From Thiohalorhabdus denitrificans (lineage in GTDB: Bacteria > Pseudomonadota > Gammaproteobacteria > Thiohalorhabdales > Thiohalorhabdaceae): DNA of 64,000 nucleotides. The position numbers and the translations under genes were made by a program. The DNA is taken from contig NZ_LJCP01000011.1 of assembly GCF_001399755.1 (NCBI RefSeq), positions 186,001-250,000 of the forward strand, in the 5' to 3' direction. Each line of letters starts with the position of its first letter. Position 1 is the stretch's first letter. Shown piece after piece: positions 25,163-34,613 of the stretch. Under the pieces are notes generated by a model, which was given only the letters and a program-made list of their open reading frames with translations, was not told the origin of the DNA and did not search any database.

Positions 25163-26836
25163 ATGCCGGATAACCGCCGCAGCCGCGCCACCACCGAGGG
25201 GGTGCGGCGCACCCCCAACCGCGCCATGCTCCGGGCCGTGGGCTTCGGCGACGAGGACTTCGGCAAGCCCATCGTCGGCGTGGCCAGCGGCCACAGCACC
25301 ATCACGCCCTGCAACGTGAAGATCGGCGACCAGGCCCGCCGCGCCGAGGAGGCCCTGCACGAGGCCGGGGCCATGCCCCAGCTGTTCGGCACCATCACCA
25401 TCTCCGACGGCATCTCCATGGGCACCGAGGGTATGAAGTATTCCCTGGTGTCGCGGGAGGTGATCGCCGACTCCATCGAGACGGTGTGCCAGGGCCAGTC
25501 CATGGACGGCGTCATCGCCCTCGGCGGCTGCGACAAGAACATGCCCGGGGCCATGATCGGCATCGCCCGCATGAACATCCCGGCAGTGTTCGTCTACGGC
25601 GGCACCATCAAGCCCGGCTGGTACAAGGGCGAGGACCTGACCATCGTCTCCGCCTTCGAGGCGGTGGGGAAATACCAGGCCCACAAACTCGCCGAGGAGG
25701 ACCTCCAGGGCGTGGAGCGCAACGCCTGCCCCGGCGCCGGATCCTGCGGCGGCATGTTCACCGCCAACACCATGTCCTCCGCCTTCGAGGCCATGGGCAT
25801 GAGCCTGCCCTACTCCTCCACCATGGCCGCCGAGGACGAGGAGAAGGCCAAGTCCGCCGAGGACTCCGCCCACGCTCTGGCGCACGCCATCCACGCGCAG
25901 ATCCGGCCCCGCGACATTCTCACCCGCGAGGCCTTCGAGAACGCCATCGCCGTGGTCATGGCCCTGGGCGGCTCCACCAACGCGGTGCTGCACCTGCTGG
26001 CCATCGCCCGCGCCGCCGAGGTGGACCTGTCCATCGACGACTTCGAGCGGATCCGCGGCCAGGTGCCCGTGCTGTGCGACCTCAAGCCCTCCGGGCGCTT
26101 CGTCACCACCCAGTTCCACCACGCCGGTGGGGTGCCGCAGGTGATGCGCATGCTGCTCGACCGCGGCCTCCTTCACGGCGACTGCCTGACGGTCACCGGG
26201 GAGACCGTCGCCCAGGTCCTGGCGGATGTGCCGCCGGACCCGGACCCGGGCCAGGAGGTAATCCGCCCCTTCGACGACCCCGTGTATCCGCAGGGGCACC
26301 TGGCCATCCTCAAGGGCAACCTGGCCCCGGACGGGGCGGTAGCCAAGATCTCCGGGCTCAAGACCACGTCCATCACCGGCCCGGCCCGGGTCTTCGACTC
26401 CGAGGACGCCGCCATGGACGCCATCGAGAACCGCGAGATCAATGCCGGCGACGTGGTGGTGATCCGCAACGAAGGCCCCAAGGGCGGACCGGGCATGCGG
26501 GAGATGCTGGGCCCCACCTCCGCGCTGGTGGGACAGGGCCTCGGCGACTCGGTGGGCCTGATCACCGATGGCCGCTTCTCGGGCGGCACCTACGGCATGG
26601 TGGTGGGCCACGTGGCCCCCGAGGCGGCCGCCGGCGGCCCCATCGGCCTGCTGGAGGAGGGCGACCGGGTCACCATCGACGCCGCGCACCGCCTGCTGGC
26701 GGTGGACCTGGATCGGGCGGAGCTGGAGCGGCGCCTGGAGGGCTGGGAGCCGCCGGCCCCCCGGTACACCCGGGGCATCCTGGCCAAATACGCCCGCCTC
26801 GCCCATGAGGCCCACCTCGGCGCCACCACCGATTGA
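25163..26836 (+). CDS. Dihydroxy-acid dehydratase paralogue, 2Fe-2S-type class
   Basis: The 557-aa protein is an IlvD/Edd-family dehydratase clearly different from the 616-aa neighbour. It has a Cys in [12 protein letters not shown], then [11 protein letters not shown] and [18 protein letters not shown]. This three-Cys pattern and length match the plant/mycobacterial-type dihydroxy-acid dehydratase with an oxygen-tolerant 2Fe-2S cluster. It retains [20 protein letters not shown] at the C terminus. It probably makes the same branched-chain keto acids, giving redundancy under oxygen stress; a sugar-acid dehydratase role is less likely. Confidence 0.92.
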   Translation: MPDNRRSRATTEGVRRTPNRAMLRAVGFGDEDFGKPIVGVASGHSTITPCNVKIGDQARRAEEALHEAGAMPQLFGTITISDGISMGTEGMKYSLVSREVIADSIETVCQGQSMDGVIALGGCDKNMPGAMIGIARMNIPAVFVYGGTIKPGWYKGEDLTIVSAFEAVGKYQAHKLAEEDLQGVERNACPGAGSCGGMFTANTMSSAFEAMGMSLPYSSTMAAEDEEKAKSAEDSAHALAHAIHAQIRPRDILTREAFENAIAVVMALGGSTNAVLHLLAIARAAEVDLSIDDFERIRGQVPVLCDLKPSGRFVTTQFHHAGGVPQVMRMLLDRGLLHGDCLTVTGETVAQVLADVPPDPDPGQEVIRPFDDPVYPQGHLAILKGNLAPDGAVAKISGLKTTSITGPARVFDSEDAAMDAIENREINAGDVVVIRNEGPKGGPGMREMLGPTSALVGQGLGDSVGLITDGRFSGGTYGMVVGHVAPEAAAGGPIGLLEEGDRVTIDAAHRLLAVDLDRAELERRLEGWEPPAPRYTRGILAKYARLAHEAHLGATTD

Positions 26837-26844
26837 GGACCCCC

Positions 26845-28839
26845 ATGGAGGAATCCGGCAAGACCGCCTTCGGGCGCCTGTCCTTCGTCGGCCTGCTGGC
26901 GCTGCCCCTCCTTCTGGCCCTGCCCTTCCTGCCGCTGCTCAGCCTGGCCGGCGAGGCGGAGGTGCCCATGGAGACGGTGGTGGAGGAAGGCCCGTACCCC
27001 TGGGCCCCCGAGACCCTGGAGAAGGCCGGCGGCCAGGCGGTGGCCATCGCCTCCATCCGTCCCGGCTGGGGCCTGCCCACCGCGGAGGAAGTCCATTGGG
27101 GCCTCGGGCTGGGCCTGGTGGCGGGCCTGGCCATCGGCTGGTACCTGCGCCGCACGGCGGACCGTTGGGGCCGTGGGCGGGGGGACGACACGCGCCGCAG
27201 CCGTCTGGGCCACCTGGGGCAGGGCCTGGCGTGGGCGGTGCGCGACCGGGCCTTCTCCCTGGCCGTACCCGCCGCGCTGGTGGGGGCCCTGGAGCTGGTG
27301 GAGGCCCGCGACCTGCCCTCGGCCTTCCTGCTGGAGGTGGCCCTGGGCCTGTTCGCCGTCTACCGCCTCGGTGTGGCCCTGTTCCCGGTCCTCCTGCGGC
27401 CCTTCGAGTCCGACGACCTGGCCAAACGGCTCGACCAGCCGGGTGTCAAGCGCCTCTGGAACGCCGGGCGCGGCCTGTTCGCCGTGACCGGTGTGGCGGC
27501 CTTCCTGCTCATCGCCCACCAGAACTACCCGCTCCCCGTGGAGCTGCAGTCGGTGGTCACCCTGCTGCTTACCCTCCTGGCCCTGCCGCCCCTGTGGGGC
27601 CTGCGCCACCGTGCGGGCTGGCGCAGCATCGGCGGCGCCGAGGCCGGGGAGCGCCTGGCCCCGGCGCGGGAGCTGGCCCTCGGGCTCGGCCGGCTCCTGG
27701 TGGCCGCCACCGCCCTGGGTCTGCCGGCCCTGGCCGCCACGGGCCACTACCGGCTGGCCGGATTCCTGCTCCTCAACCTCCTGGCCTCCATCCTGCTCCT
27801 GCTGGCGGCGGGCGCCCTGGCCACCGGCCTGGCGCGCGGCATCGGCCGCCTCAAGCAGGGGAGGCCGCCGGAAAGCCTCGCCCCCATCCTGACCCCGGAC
27901 CGCCAGGCCAACGTCGTGGACCTGCTCGCCGTCCTGGTGCGGGGCGTGGTGCTGCTGGGCGGGGTGCTCAGCGTCCTGGCCCTCTGGCAGTTCCCGCTGG
28001 AGCGGGTCTGGTGGTCCATCCGGCCAGTGCTGTTCGGGTTCCAGATCGGCCAGTACGAGTTCTCCCTGGTCGGGCTGGGGGTGGGGCTGGCCGTGTTCCT
28101 GGTGGTGTTCTATTTCGGCCGCTGGCTGCGGGCGGGCCTCCACCACCGCGTCCTGCCCCGCTTCACCCCCGACATCGGGCTGCGCAACAGCATCTCGTCG
28201 CTGGTGTTCTACGCGGTGCTGGTGGTGGGCGGCTTCATCGCCATCTCCGCCGCCGGCTTCGACCTCACCAACCTCGCCATCATCGCCGGCGCCCTGTCCG
28301 TGGGCATCGGCTTCGGCCTGCAAAACGTCATCAACAACTTCGTCTCCGGCCTGATCCTGCTCTTCGAGCGCCCCATCAAGGTGGGCGACGTGGTGGAATA
28401 CCAGGGCCAGTGGGCGGAGGTGCTGCACATCCGGGTACGCTCCACCGTGGTGCGCACCTACGACCGCGCCGAGCTGATCGTGCCCAACTCCGAGCTGGTG
28501 TCCTTCACGGTCACCAACTGGACCCACTCCGACTACCGCACGCGGTTGATCATCACCGTGGGGGTGGCCTACGGCTCCGATACCCAGCAGGTCCGGGAGC
28601 TCCTCCTCCAGACCGCCCGGGAGCACCCGGGGGTCTACCCGGACCCGGAGCCGGCGGTGTTCTTCCGGGACTTCGGCGACAGCGCCCTGCTCTTCGAGCT
28701 GCGCTGTTTCACCCACCTCGACAACGTCCTCACGGTGCCCTCGGACCTCCGCTTCCGGATCGACGCCCTGTTCCGGGAGCACGGCATAACCATTCCCTTT
28801 CCCCAGCGGGACGTGCATTTCCTTACCGCCCCGAGCTGA
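26845..28839 (+). CDS. Large MscS-family mechanosensitive channel
   Basis: The product (about 664 aa) has an N-terminal hydrophobic signal-like segment, some 8-10 membrane helices, and a C-terminal MscS domain. The pore helix (FDLTNLAIIAGALSVGIGFG then LQNVINNFVSGLILLFERPI) and the beta domain (KVGDVVEYQGQWAEVLHIRV) are typical. These channels release solutes on hypo-osmotic shock in the inner membrane. The ATG at 26845 is chosen; a TTG at 26833 overlapping the ilvD-paralogue stop would add four residues. It directly follows that gene (8 bases). Confidence 0.93.
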   Translation: MEESGKTAFGRLSFVGLLALPLLLALPFLPLLSLAGEAEVPMETVVEEGPYPWAPETLEKAGGQAVAIASIRPGWGLPTAEEVHWGLGLGLVAGLAIGWYLRRTADRWGRGRGDDTRRSRLGHLGQGLAWAVRDRAFSLAVPAALVGALELVEARDLPSAFLLEVALGLFAVYRLGVALFPVLLRPFESDDLAKRLDQPGVKRLWNAGRGLFAVTGVAAFLLIAHQNYPLPVELQSVVTLLLTLLALPPLWGLRHRAGWRSIGGAEAGERLAPARELALGLGRLLVAATALGLPALAATGHYRLAGFLLLNLLASILLLLAAGALATGLARGIGRLKQGRPPESLAPILTPDRQANVVDLLAVLVRGVVLLGGVLSVLALWQFPLERVWWSIRPVLFGFQIGQYEFSLVGLGVGLAVFLVVFYFGRWLRAGLHHRVLPRFTPDIGLRNSISSLVFYAVLVVGGFIAISAAGFDLTNLAIIAGALSVGIGFGLQNVINNFVSGLILLFERPIKVGDVVEYQGQWAEVLHIRVRSTVVRTYDRAELIVPNSELVSFTVTNWTHSDYRTRLIITVGVAYGSDTQQVRELLLQTAREHPGVYPDPEPAVFFRDFGDSALLFELRCFTHLDNVLTVPSDLRFRIDALFREHGITIPFPQRDVHFLTAPS

Positions 28840-28982
28840 AGGGCCCTTGCGCGGCCGGAAAAGGGCATATTCCGCGCAGTGTAAGGGTTTTCACTAATTC
28901 CCCTCCTCGAGCCCACCATTTTACGTTTGCCTTTACCCATCCCCCGGGGATGGATCCCGGGCTTTGCAAGAGGGGAGAAGGC

Positions 28983-29183
28983 ATGCAGTCCGCAAAGGAG
29001 CAGAACAGGCCAGGCCCCGCGGCCCGATCTCAGGGCGCACCTCTCCACAAACCACCGGAATGCCCATCTTGCAATAGCATGGCCCTGCACCGCATACGGC
29101 GCCGGTGGTGGATGCGGCTACTCCCCTCCTCCCGCCGCTATTATTGCTCGAGCTGCAACCGTGTCTTTACAGTGCAGGATTAG
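28983..29183 (+). CDS. Small zinc-ribbon protein, 66 aa
   Basis: The ATG at 28983 has GAGGGGAGAAGG just upstream. The 66-aa product has two CxxC pairs (C27-PS-C30 and C55-SS-C58) spaced for a zinc ribbon, with a very basic, aromatic middle (RIRRRWWMRLLPSSRRYY). The N terminus is a polar tail. The basic, Trp-rich stretch could bind nucleic acid or lie on the membrane. It ends 29 bases before waaA and might be co-transcribed. I do not recognise the family; function is unknown. Confidence 0.65.
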   Translation: MQSAKEQNRPGPAARSQGAPLHKPPECPSCNSMALHRIRRRWWMRLLPSSRRYYCSSCNRVFTVQD

Positions 29184-29212
29184 CCCCGCTGTTCGCCAAG
29201 GAATCCACCCCC

Positions 29213-30532
29213 ATGTCCCTGGACCCCTACAGACTGGTGGCGCCCCTGGCCGCCCTCCCTGCGACCGGGTATATCCTCTGGCGTGCGGCCACCGAAAAAC
29301 GGGGCAGGCGCTATGTCCGGCAGCGGCTCGGGTGGGGGTTTCCCGCCGGGCCCTACGACTACTGGATCCATTGTGTCTCCGTCGGCGAGACCCAGGCCGC
29401 CCTGCCCCTCGTCCATGCCATCGCCCGGACACACCCCGGCAAACGCATTCTCCTGTCCACCTGCACGACCAGCGGGGCGGAGACGGCCGCCAGCCAGCTG
29501 CCGGAAGGCGCCCAGCACGCCTACCTACCCATTGACCGCCACGGCGCCGTTCGCCGGTTCCTGGACCAGGCCCAGCCCCGCTGCGCCCTGATCGTGGAGA
29601 CCGAGCTCTGGCCCAACCTGTTCAATGCCTGTGGCCGGGCGGGGGTTCCCCTGTTCCTGCTCAACGGCCGCCTATCGCAGCGCACCCTGCAAGCGCCCGC
29701 CTGGGTGCGTGCCATTCTCCGCGATGCCCTGAGAAACGTGGAAAGCTGTCTGGCCCGGTCCGAGGAAGATGCCCGACGCTTCGAACGGCTCGGCCTCGCC
29801 GGGGACCGCATCCAGGTGCTGGGGAACCTCAAGCATGCCCGGACCCTGGACACGGTTGCGGACGCTTCCCCGGAGCCGCCCATCCCGCGGCCCTTCCTCC
29901 TTGCCGGCTCCACCCACGCCGGAGAAGAGGCCCGCCTGGGAGGTATGTGGCGGCGTATGAACCACCAGGGGCGGGTGCTGGTCATCGCCCCCCGCCACCC
30001 CAAGCGAGGCCACCGCATCCTGCAGGAGCTCAAGGCACAGGGCCTCCAGGTGGCGGTCCGGAGCCGTGACGAGCCGGTAACCGAGGAAACGGACATCTAC
30101 CTGGTGGACACCCTGGGCGAACTGACACGATTCATGGCCCATGCCGATGCGGTGTTCCTGGGCGGCTCGCTGGTGCCGCGTGGCGGGCACAACCTCCTGG
30201 AGCCTGCCGCCTTCGGCAAGCCGGTGGTCACGGGGCCCCATATGGAAAACTTTCCGGACGAGACCGCAGCGCTCCGTGCGGCAGGGGGTGCGATCCAGGT
30301 AGCCGATGCGGCCGCTCTCGAGGGGGTGGTGGCCAAGCTCCTGGCCGACCCCGAACGGCGCCGGGCCTTGGGGTCGGCCGCCCGGCGGTACCTGGACGCC
30401 CAGGGGGACGTCCTGGCCCGTTACCTGCATGCCCTGGGCGTGCTGTATCCGGAGGGGTTCGCGGCAACGCCGCCCGCCGGGGAGCGGGACTCGGAAGGAG
30501 AAGCAGAACAACCGGTAGGCGCCCTTGGCTGA
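29213..30532 (+). CDS. waaA: 3-deoxy-D-manno-octulosonic acid transferase
   Basis: WaaA adds Kdo to lipid IVA in LPS synthesis at the inner membrane. The 439-aa GT-B enzyme has the N-terminal anchor (LVAPLAALPATGYILWRA), WIHCVSVGETQAALPLVH with the catalytic Glu, ETELWPNLF, LNGRLSQRT, LLAGSTHAGEE and LGGSLVPRGGHNLLEPAAFG. The ATG at 29213 gives the usual short membrane anchor. The C terminus carries about 25 extra acidic residues. It converges with the polysaccharide locus, linking LPS core synthesis to it by position. Confidence 0.95.
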   Translation: MSLDPYRLVAPLAALPATGYILWRAATEKRGRRYVRQRLGWGFPAGPYDYWIHCVSVGETQAALPLVHAIARTHPGKRILLSTCTTSGAETAASQLPEGAQHAYLPIDRHGAVRRFLDQAQPRCALIVETELWPNLFNACGRAGVPLFLLNGRLSQRTLQAPAWVRAILRDALRNVESCLARSEEDARRFERLGLAGDRIQVLGNLKHARTLDTVADASPEPPIPRPFLLAGSTHAGEEARLGGMWRRMNHQGRVLVIAPRHPKRGHRILQELKAQGLQVAVRSRDEPVTEETDIYLVDTLGELTRFMAHADAVFLGGSLVPRGGHNLLEPAAFGKPVVTGPHMENFPDETAALRAAGGAIQVADAAALEGVVAKLLADPERRRALGSAARRYLDAQGDVLARYLHALGVLYPEGFAATPPAGERDSEGEAEQPVGALG

Positions 30533-30624
30533 GCCGGCCCGCACGAACGGTCCGGTGCCCACCCTTCAGCACCATTTCCCGGATACCGCCCTCACATAGG
30601 CCTTCGGCCCGTTAGGAGGCGGTG

Positions 30625-31704
30625 CTAGGCGCCAGGGCCCTGGGACCGCTCCCGAGCCCCCTTCGGGAGCAGCCATCCGAACCAGCTACCCAAGCGCCTC
30701 AGGTGCTGGATGGACTCCGCATACAGGATGAAGAGCAGGAGGAAGGCGGTCAGGATCCAATAGTCCGCCAAGCCGATTCGGGCCATGCCCAGGCCCACCA
30801 GTCCCATGACGGCGGTGAGGCCGGTCACGAGCAGCACGGTGGCATTGACGGATACCCCATGGTCCCGGAGGACGAAATGGATATGCTCGTGGCCGGGCTC
30901 CATGGGGTGCTTGCCCTTGCTCAGTCGCAGGGCGATGGTGGACAAGGTATCCAGAACCGGGAGGGCGAGGACCCAAGCCACGGCGGCCTTGTCCAGGGCG
31001 GCGGGCGTGGTGTGGGAGATGCCGATGGCCAGCCAGGCCAGGGTCAGGCCCAGCCAGGTGCTCCCGGCGTCCCCCAGGAACACCAGGGCCCGGTTTCGGC
31101 CCGGCCAGCGGAAGTTGTAGATGTAGAAGGCGGCCACAGCCGTGAGGACCACAAGGGCCAATTGGCCGTAATCCTGGGCGCCCCCGGTGAGGGCCGCCAG
31201 GCCCAGCACCCCGAGGATGGCCATCACCACCCCGCCCAGGAGGCCGTCCAGGCCGTCCAACATGTTCAGGGCGTTCATCAGCCCGACGGTGACCAGGACG
31301 GTGAAAGGCTCCGCCAGGGGGCCCAGCCGCAGCTCCCCAATAATCGGGAAGGTCCCCAGCGACTCCACCACCATGCCGCCGTAAGCCACCACCCAGTAGG
31401 TCACCAGGCACTGGATCGCGATCCGGAGAAGCGCGGGCAACGGGGCCCGGTCATCCCAGGCCCCAACACCGATCAGCACCAGGGAGGCCATGAGGTAGAC
31501 CTCCCAACCACTTACCGCCGAAGGCTCAAGCCACAACAGGGTGACAAGCGTCCCGGCCGCAACCCCCAGACCCCCGATCACAGGCGTGGTCTGCTTGTGG
31601 ACCTTATGTCCGCCGGGACGATCCACCCACCCTAACCGATGAGAAACCGGCATAAGGAGCCGGATAAGCAAGAGGGAAACCGAGAACGGAAGAAAATAGG
31701 CCAT
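30625..31704 (-). CDS. WecA-like undecaprenyl-phosphate GlcNAc-1-phosphate transferase
   Basis: This 359-aa polytopic MraY/WecA-family enzyme starts polymer synthesis by moving a HexNAc-1-phosphate from UDP-sugar to undecaprenyl phosphate. Motifs: VHKQTTPVIGGLGV, GAWDDR, NALNMLDGLDGL (metal-binding Asp), VFLGDAGSTWLGL and HEHIHFVLRDHG. About ten membrane helices. It is the last gene of the long minus-strand sugar locus, separated from the next gene by 592 bases, so it may have its own promoter. The sugar could be GlcNAc, GalNAc or a QuiNAc-type residue. Confidence 0.92.
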   Translation of the reverse strand: MAYFLPFSVSLLLIRLLMPVSHRLGWVDRPGGHKVHKQTTPVIGGLGVAAGTLVTLLWLEPSAVSGWEVYLMASLVLIGVGAWDDRAPLPALLRIAIQCLVTYWVVAYGGMVVESLGTFPIIGELRLGPLAEPFTVLVTVGLMNALNMLDGLDGLLGGVVMAILGVLGLAALTGGAQDYGQLALVVLTAVAAFYIYNFRWPGRNRALVFLGDAGSTWLGLTLAWLAIGISHTTPAALDKAAVAWVLALPVLDTLSTIALRLSKGKHPMEPGHEHIHFVLRDHGVSVNATVLLVTGLTAVMGLVGLGMARIGLADYWILTAFLLLFILYAESIQHLRRLGSWFGWLLPKGARERSQGPGA

Positions 31705-32068
31705 GGCCCACCCTGTCCCTTGTGAGCGTGAAGGCCTCCCCCCCGGCAAGCCAGTGTTTTGTAATCGCCAGCCAAGCTGGCGCTTTGGTTTCGCTGTCAG
31801 TCGGCCCGTTTTGGACTATGCATGCATCGGCGCCCCGAGCCCGATTTCTTGCACAAAAAACGAACACTCCCGCCAGGGCGCAAAGCCGAGGCAACGTGAA
31901 TGTTCAGGTAGGACTAAAATCCGAAGGACTTGGCTGTAACCAGGCTCTAACCATGCCACGTTGGGCACAGAGAACCGGGGTTGCTCCCGCCAGCGACAAG
32001 CAGGGCCTGCCCGCTCCAAAGGAGGAGCCTTACCGAACGGGCGATCAGGTAATACCGTAGCATGGTAC

Positions 32069-32111
32069 GGGTGCCATATGAAAGGAGAATGCCAATTCTG
32101 TTATGGCACCC
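32069..32111. repeat. Inverted repeat, 10-base arms
   Basis: GGGTGCCATA (32069-32078) and TATGGCACCC (32102-32111) pair perfectly around a 23-base AT-richer spacer. It could be an RNA hairpin or an operator upstream of the WecA-like gene. Confidence 0.55.
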
Positions 32112-32215
32112 CCTAGCCGGGCGCCCCCCTCCAAACAGGAACAAACCTTTAAAAATGCCCGGCCCAGGCGTCTCTACTATCCTAAGGCGATTTGCACACA
32201 CAATCTCCCGTCAAG

Positions 32216-32234
32216 CCGGGGCAATTTGCCCCGG
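32216..32234. repeat. 19-base palindrome
   Basis: CCGGGGCAATTTGCCCCGG has nine-base arms around one T. It lies 62 bases past the stop of the minus-strand glycosyltransferase at 32297. With no U tract it is at best a partial terminator or a binding site. Confidence 0.5.
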
Positions 32235-32296
32235 ATCAAGTCCGGCCCGGGAAGCGAACCGCGCTTACCTGGTAGGCAAAAAGGAACCGGCTTGTA

Positions 32297-33424
32297 TCAG
32301 GCAGGCCTTACAGCCGCTTGGTCCACGGCTTCGTCGATCGCCTCCAAATAGCGCTGGATGACGATCCGCTCATCGAACTCGCGCTCCATCTTGGCCCGCC
32401 CGGCCACCCCCATGGTCTCCCGCTCACCCATCTCCAGCTCCAGAAAGCGGGTCATTTGCCGGGCAAGGTCTTCGGCATCCCGCGGCTGGCAGAGGAACCC
32501 CGATTCCCCGTCATCCACCACCTCCCGGCATCCCACGGCGTCGGTGGTGATGACCGGCCGGCCCATGGCCGCGGCCTCGAGCATGGTGCGGGGCGTGCCT
32601 TCCCGGTAGGAAGGCAGTACCACGCAGCTGGACCGAGCAATGTGGGGGCGCACGTCGTCGGCCTCGCCCAGGTATTCCACGAGGCCCTCTTCGACCCACT
32701 CCTCCAAGGTCTCATGGGGGATCGCGGTCCGGTTCTCCACGCCCAGCGGGCCGAGGAGCTGGAAGCGCACCGCCGGATAGTGGCCCCGGAGGATTCGAGC
32801 CGCCTCCACGAATTCCCCCACCCCCTTATCCCAGACCATGCGGGCGACCAACAGGAATACCGGCGCCTCTATCTTCTCCATGGCGGACACCTGAAAGCGG
32901 GACAGGTCCACCCCGGACCCGGGGAGCTGGCCGATGAGCTCCCGGCGGACCAGGGACCGTCGGAGGAATAGCTCGAGGTCATCGCCGTTCTGGAAGAACA
33001 CCCGGCTGGGCCAGCGCTGGGAGACGCGGTAGAGGACCTCCACCATGCGGGTCAGCCAGCCCTCCCGGATGAAGGCCGTACCCAGCCCCGTGACCGTGTT
33101 TATGCAGGGCACCCGCGCCAACCGCGCTCCGAGGCTGCCGTAGATGACCGGCTTGATAGTGAAGTGCAGGGCAAGGTCGGGCTGCAGACAAGCATACATC
33201 CGCCTGTATCGCCAGATGGTACGCAGGTCCTGGACAGGGTCGTTGCCCTTGTTGTCCATGGGGAAGTCGATGACCTCGCAGCCCAGCTCCGCCAGCCGCT
33301 CGCTCATGGCATCCGGAGGCGCCAGGGTAGCGACCCGGTAGCCACGCTCCATCAAGGCCCGAATTACCCCGGAACGAAAATTATAGAGGTACCAGGCGGT
33401 ATTGGCGGAGAGGGTTACGAGCAT
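32297..33424 (-). CDS. Glycosyltransferase, GT4-like (GT-B fold)
   Basis: The 375-aa enzyme starts MLVTLSANTAWYLYNFRSG, typical of GT4 enzymes of polysaccharide loci that act early on the lipid-linked sugar. It continues with HFTIKPVIYGSLGARLARVP and INTVTGLGTAF in the acceptor half. The donor half has LLVARMVWDKGVGEFVEAA, SYREGTPRTMLEAAAMGRPV (the E-x7-E region) and DGESGFLC. It is cytoplasmic. The start is at ATG 33424, 8 bases from the polymerase stop. The similarity to PglA-like transferases suggests addition of the second sugar; the sugar is unknown. Confidence 0.9.
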   Translation of the reverse strand: MLVTLSANTAWYLYNFRSGVIRALMERGYRVATLAPPDAMSERLAELGCEVIDFPMDNKGNDPVQDLRTIWRYRRMYACLQPDLALHFTIKPVIYGSLGARLARVPCINTVTGLGTAFIREGWLTRMVEVLYRVSQRWPSRVFFQNGDDLELFLRRSLVRRELIGQLPGSGVDLSRFQVSAMEKIEAPVFLLVARMVWDKGVGEFVEAARILRGHYPAVRFQLLGPLGVENRTAIPHETLEEWVEEGLVEYLGEADDVRPHIARSSCVVLPSYREGTPRTMLEAAAMGRPVITTDAVGCREVVDDGESGFLCQPRDAEDLARQMTRFLELEMGERETMGVAGRAKMEREFDERIVIQRYLEAIDEAVDQAAVRPA

Positions 33425-33432
33425 TCCGGGCC

Positions 33433-34473
33433 TTAGTGAAAGAGGGCGAACTGGTAGGGAAGCCAATAAGGGGCATGGGTGGCCATGTTCAGCCAAACCC
33501 ACTGGACGAGTGCGTAATAGCCCACAACCCCTAGAATTATAAAGCCCCGCTCATCCAACTCGTTCCTTATCAGGTGCAGGCGAGAGAAGACGAACATCTG
33601 CAGGGGAATGAAATACAGCGCAACCCGATCCACCGCCGTGGAGGCGAACGGCACCAGCGGCAGACTGGCCAACGCGAGCACCGACATCCACCACCAAAGC
33701 CGCCTCTCTGAATACCCCAGGGCCAGATACCGGTGGAACATCAGGAACAATGCCGCAGGGACAGCGTTCATGGCCACCCGGATCAGACCGCCCTTGGACT
33801 CGTAGCCGCTTTCGACATAGTTGGCCCAAAGGGCCTGACTGGAATCCCAGACCAACAAACCGGCGGCTACTGCAGCGGTCACCCCCACCCAGAAGAAATT
33901 CCACAACCGGCGCCGGCTTGCCGCCAGGGCCGCGATGGGCAGGAGGAGGACGGCGGATTTGTGGAACAGGGCGCCCAAGACCACCCAGGCCACGAAGCCC
34001 CGGACCTGGCCATTGTTCAGCGCGGCCAGTCCCAGCAGGGCCAGGCCGAGGGCCACGGACTGGCGGGTGTAGCCCATGGACACCACGACGATCAGATACG
34101 GCACCGCCACCAGCAGGGCCAGCCAGGGCAGGGGCTGCTGGCGGGCGAAGGTGACCACCCCCATCATCACCAGGGCCCCACAGACCAGGTTCACCCAGTA
34201 GATGTCCCCACCCAGCTGGGCCACGAGCCAGTTAACAAAGTAGTACCCGGGATCCCCATGGGCCAGGGCCCCGAATATCCCCATTTCGTAAACCAGCCGC
34301 AAATGCAGCAGATAGCTCCCCCAGTCCCCGCCCACCTGGTGCCGCAGGCCGATAATGAGAGCAAACAGGGTCGCCACCCCGAACCAGGCCAGGTTCAAGG
34401 CCCGGGGATCGAGACGAATCGGCCCCAGAGTGCCGAGGAAAGGGATCAGAAAGAGCAGCCAGTAGGGCCACAT
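33433..34473 (-). CDS. EpsG/Wzy-like polysaccharide polymerase
   Basis: This polytopic protein of about 346 aa has 9-10 helices (YWLLFLIPFLGTLGPIRL; LALLVAVPYLIVVVSMGYTR; ALFHKSAVLLLPIAALAA). GLRHQVGGDWGSYLLHL and SMGYTRQSVALGLALLGL match the EpsG family, which takes the Wzy role in joining lipid-linked repeat units at the periplasmic face. The locus has no other Wzy candidate. The ATG at 34473 lacks a close RBS; an in-frame ATG at 34551 would add 26 polar residues and cannot be excluded. Confidence 0.88.
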   Translation of the reverse strand: MWPYWLLFLIPFLGTLGPIRLDPRALNLAWFGVATLFALIIGLRHQVGGDWGSYLLHLRLVYEMGIFGALAHGDPGYYFVNWLVAQLGGDIYWVNLVCGALVMMGVVTFARQQPLPWLALLVAVPYLIVVVSMGYTRQSVALGLALLGLAALNNGQVRGFVAWVVLGALFHKSAVLLLPIAALAASRRRLWNFFWVGVTAAVAAGLLVWDSSQALWANYVESGYESKGGLIRVAMNAVPAALFLMFHRYLALGYSERRLWWWMSVLALASLPLVPFASTAVDRVALYFIPLQMFVFSRLHLIRNELDERGFIILGVVGYYALVQWVWLNMATHAPYWLPYQFALFH

Positions 34474-34613
34474 ATCAGGCAATACATCCTCTTGGTTTTC
34501 CCGAGTGTGGCTGCCCAACAGGCCCGACGGCCAGCGCCATTCAGGCCTCATCGCGGATCCGCATCTCCGTGCCGGATGGGCCTTGCGTTTACCCTACAGA
34601 CACCAAAGATGCT

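Larger units (their letters stand above)
31705..32296. other. Intergenic gap between the last glycosyltransferase and the WecA-like gene
   Basis: There is no supported gene in these 592 bases. GC content is lower than in the housekeeping part. Two inverted repeats are present, at 32069-32111 and 32216-32234 (listed separately). The promoter of the WecA-like gene probably lies here on the minus strand. Confidence 0.4.

Noticed and set aside
31947-32201. Minus-strand 84-codon frame in the gap before the WecA-like gene
   Set aside because: No convincing RBS or motif, and inverted repeats cross it; treated as noncoding.
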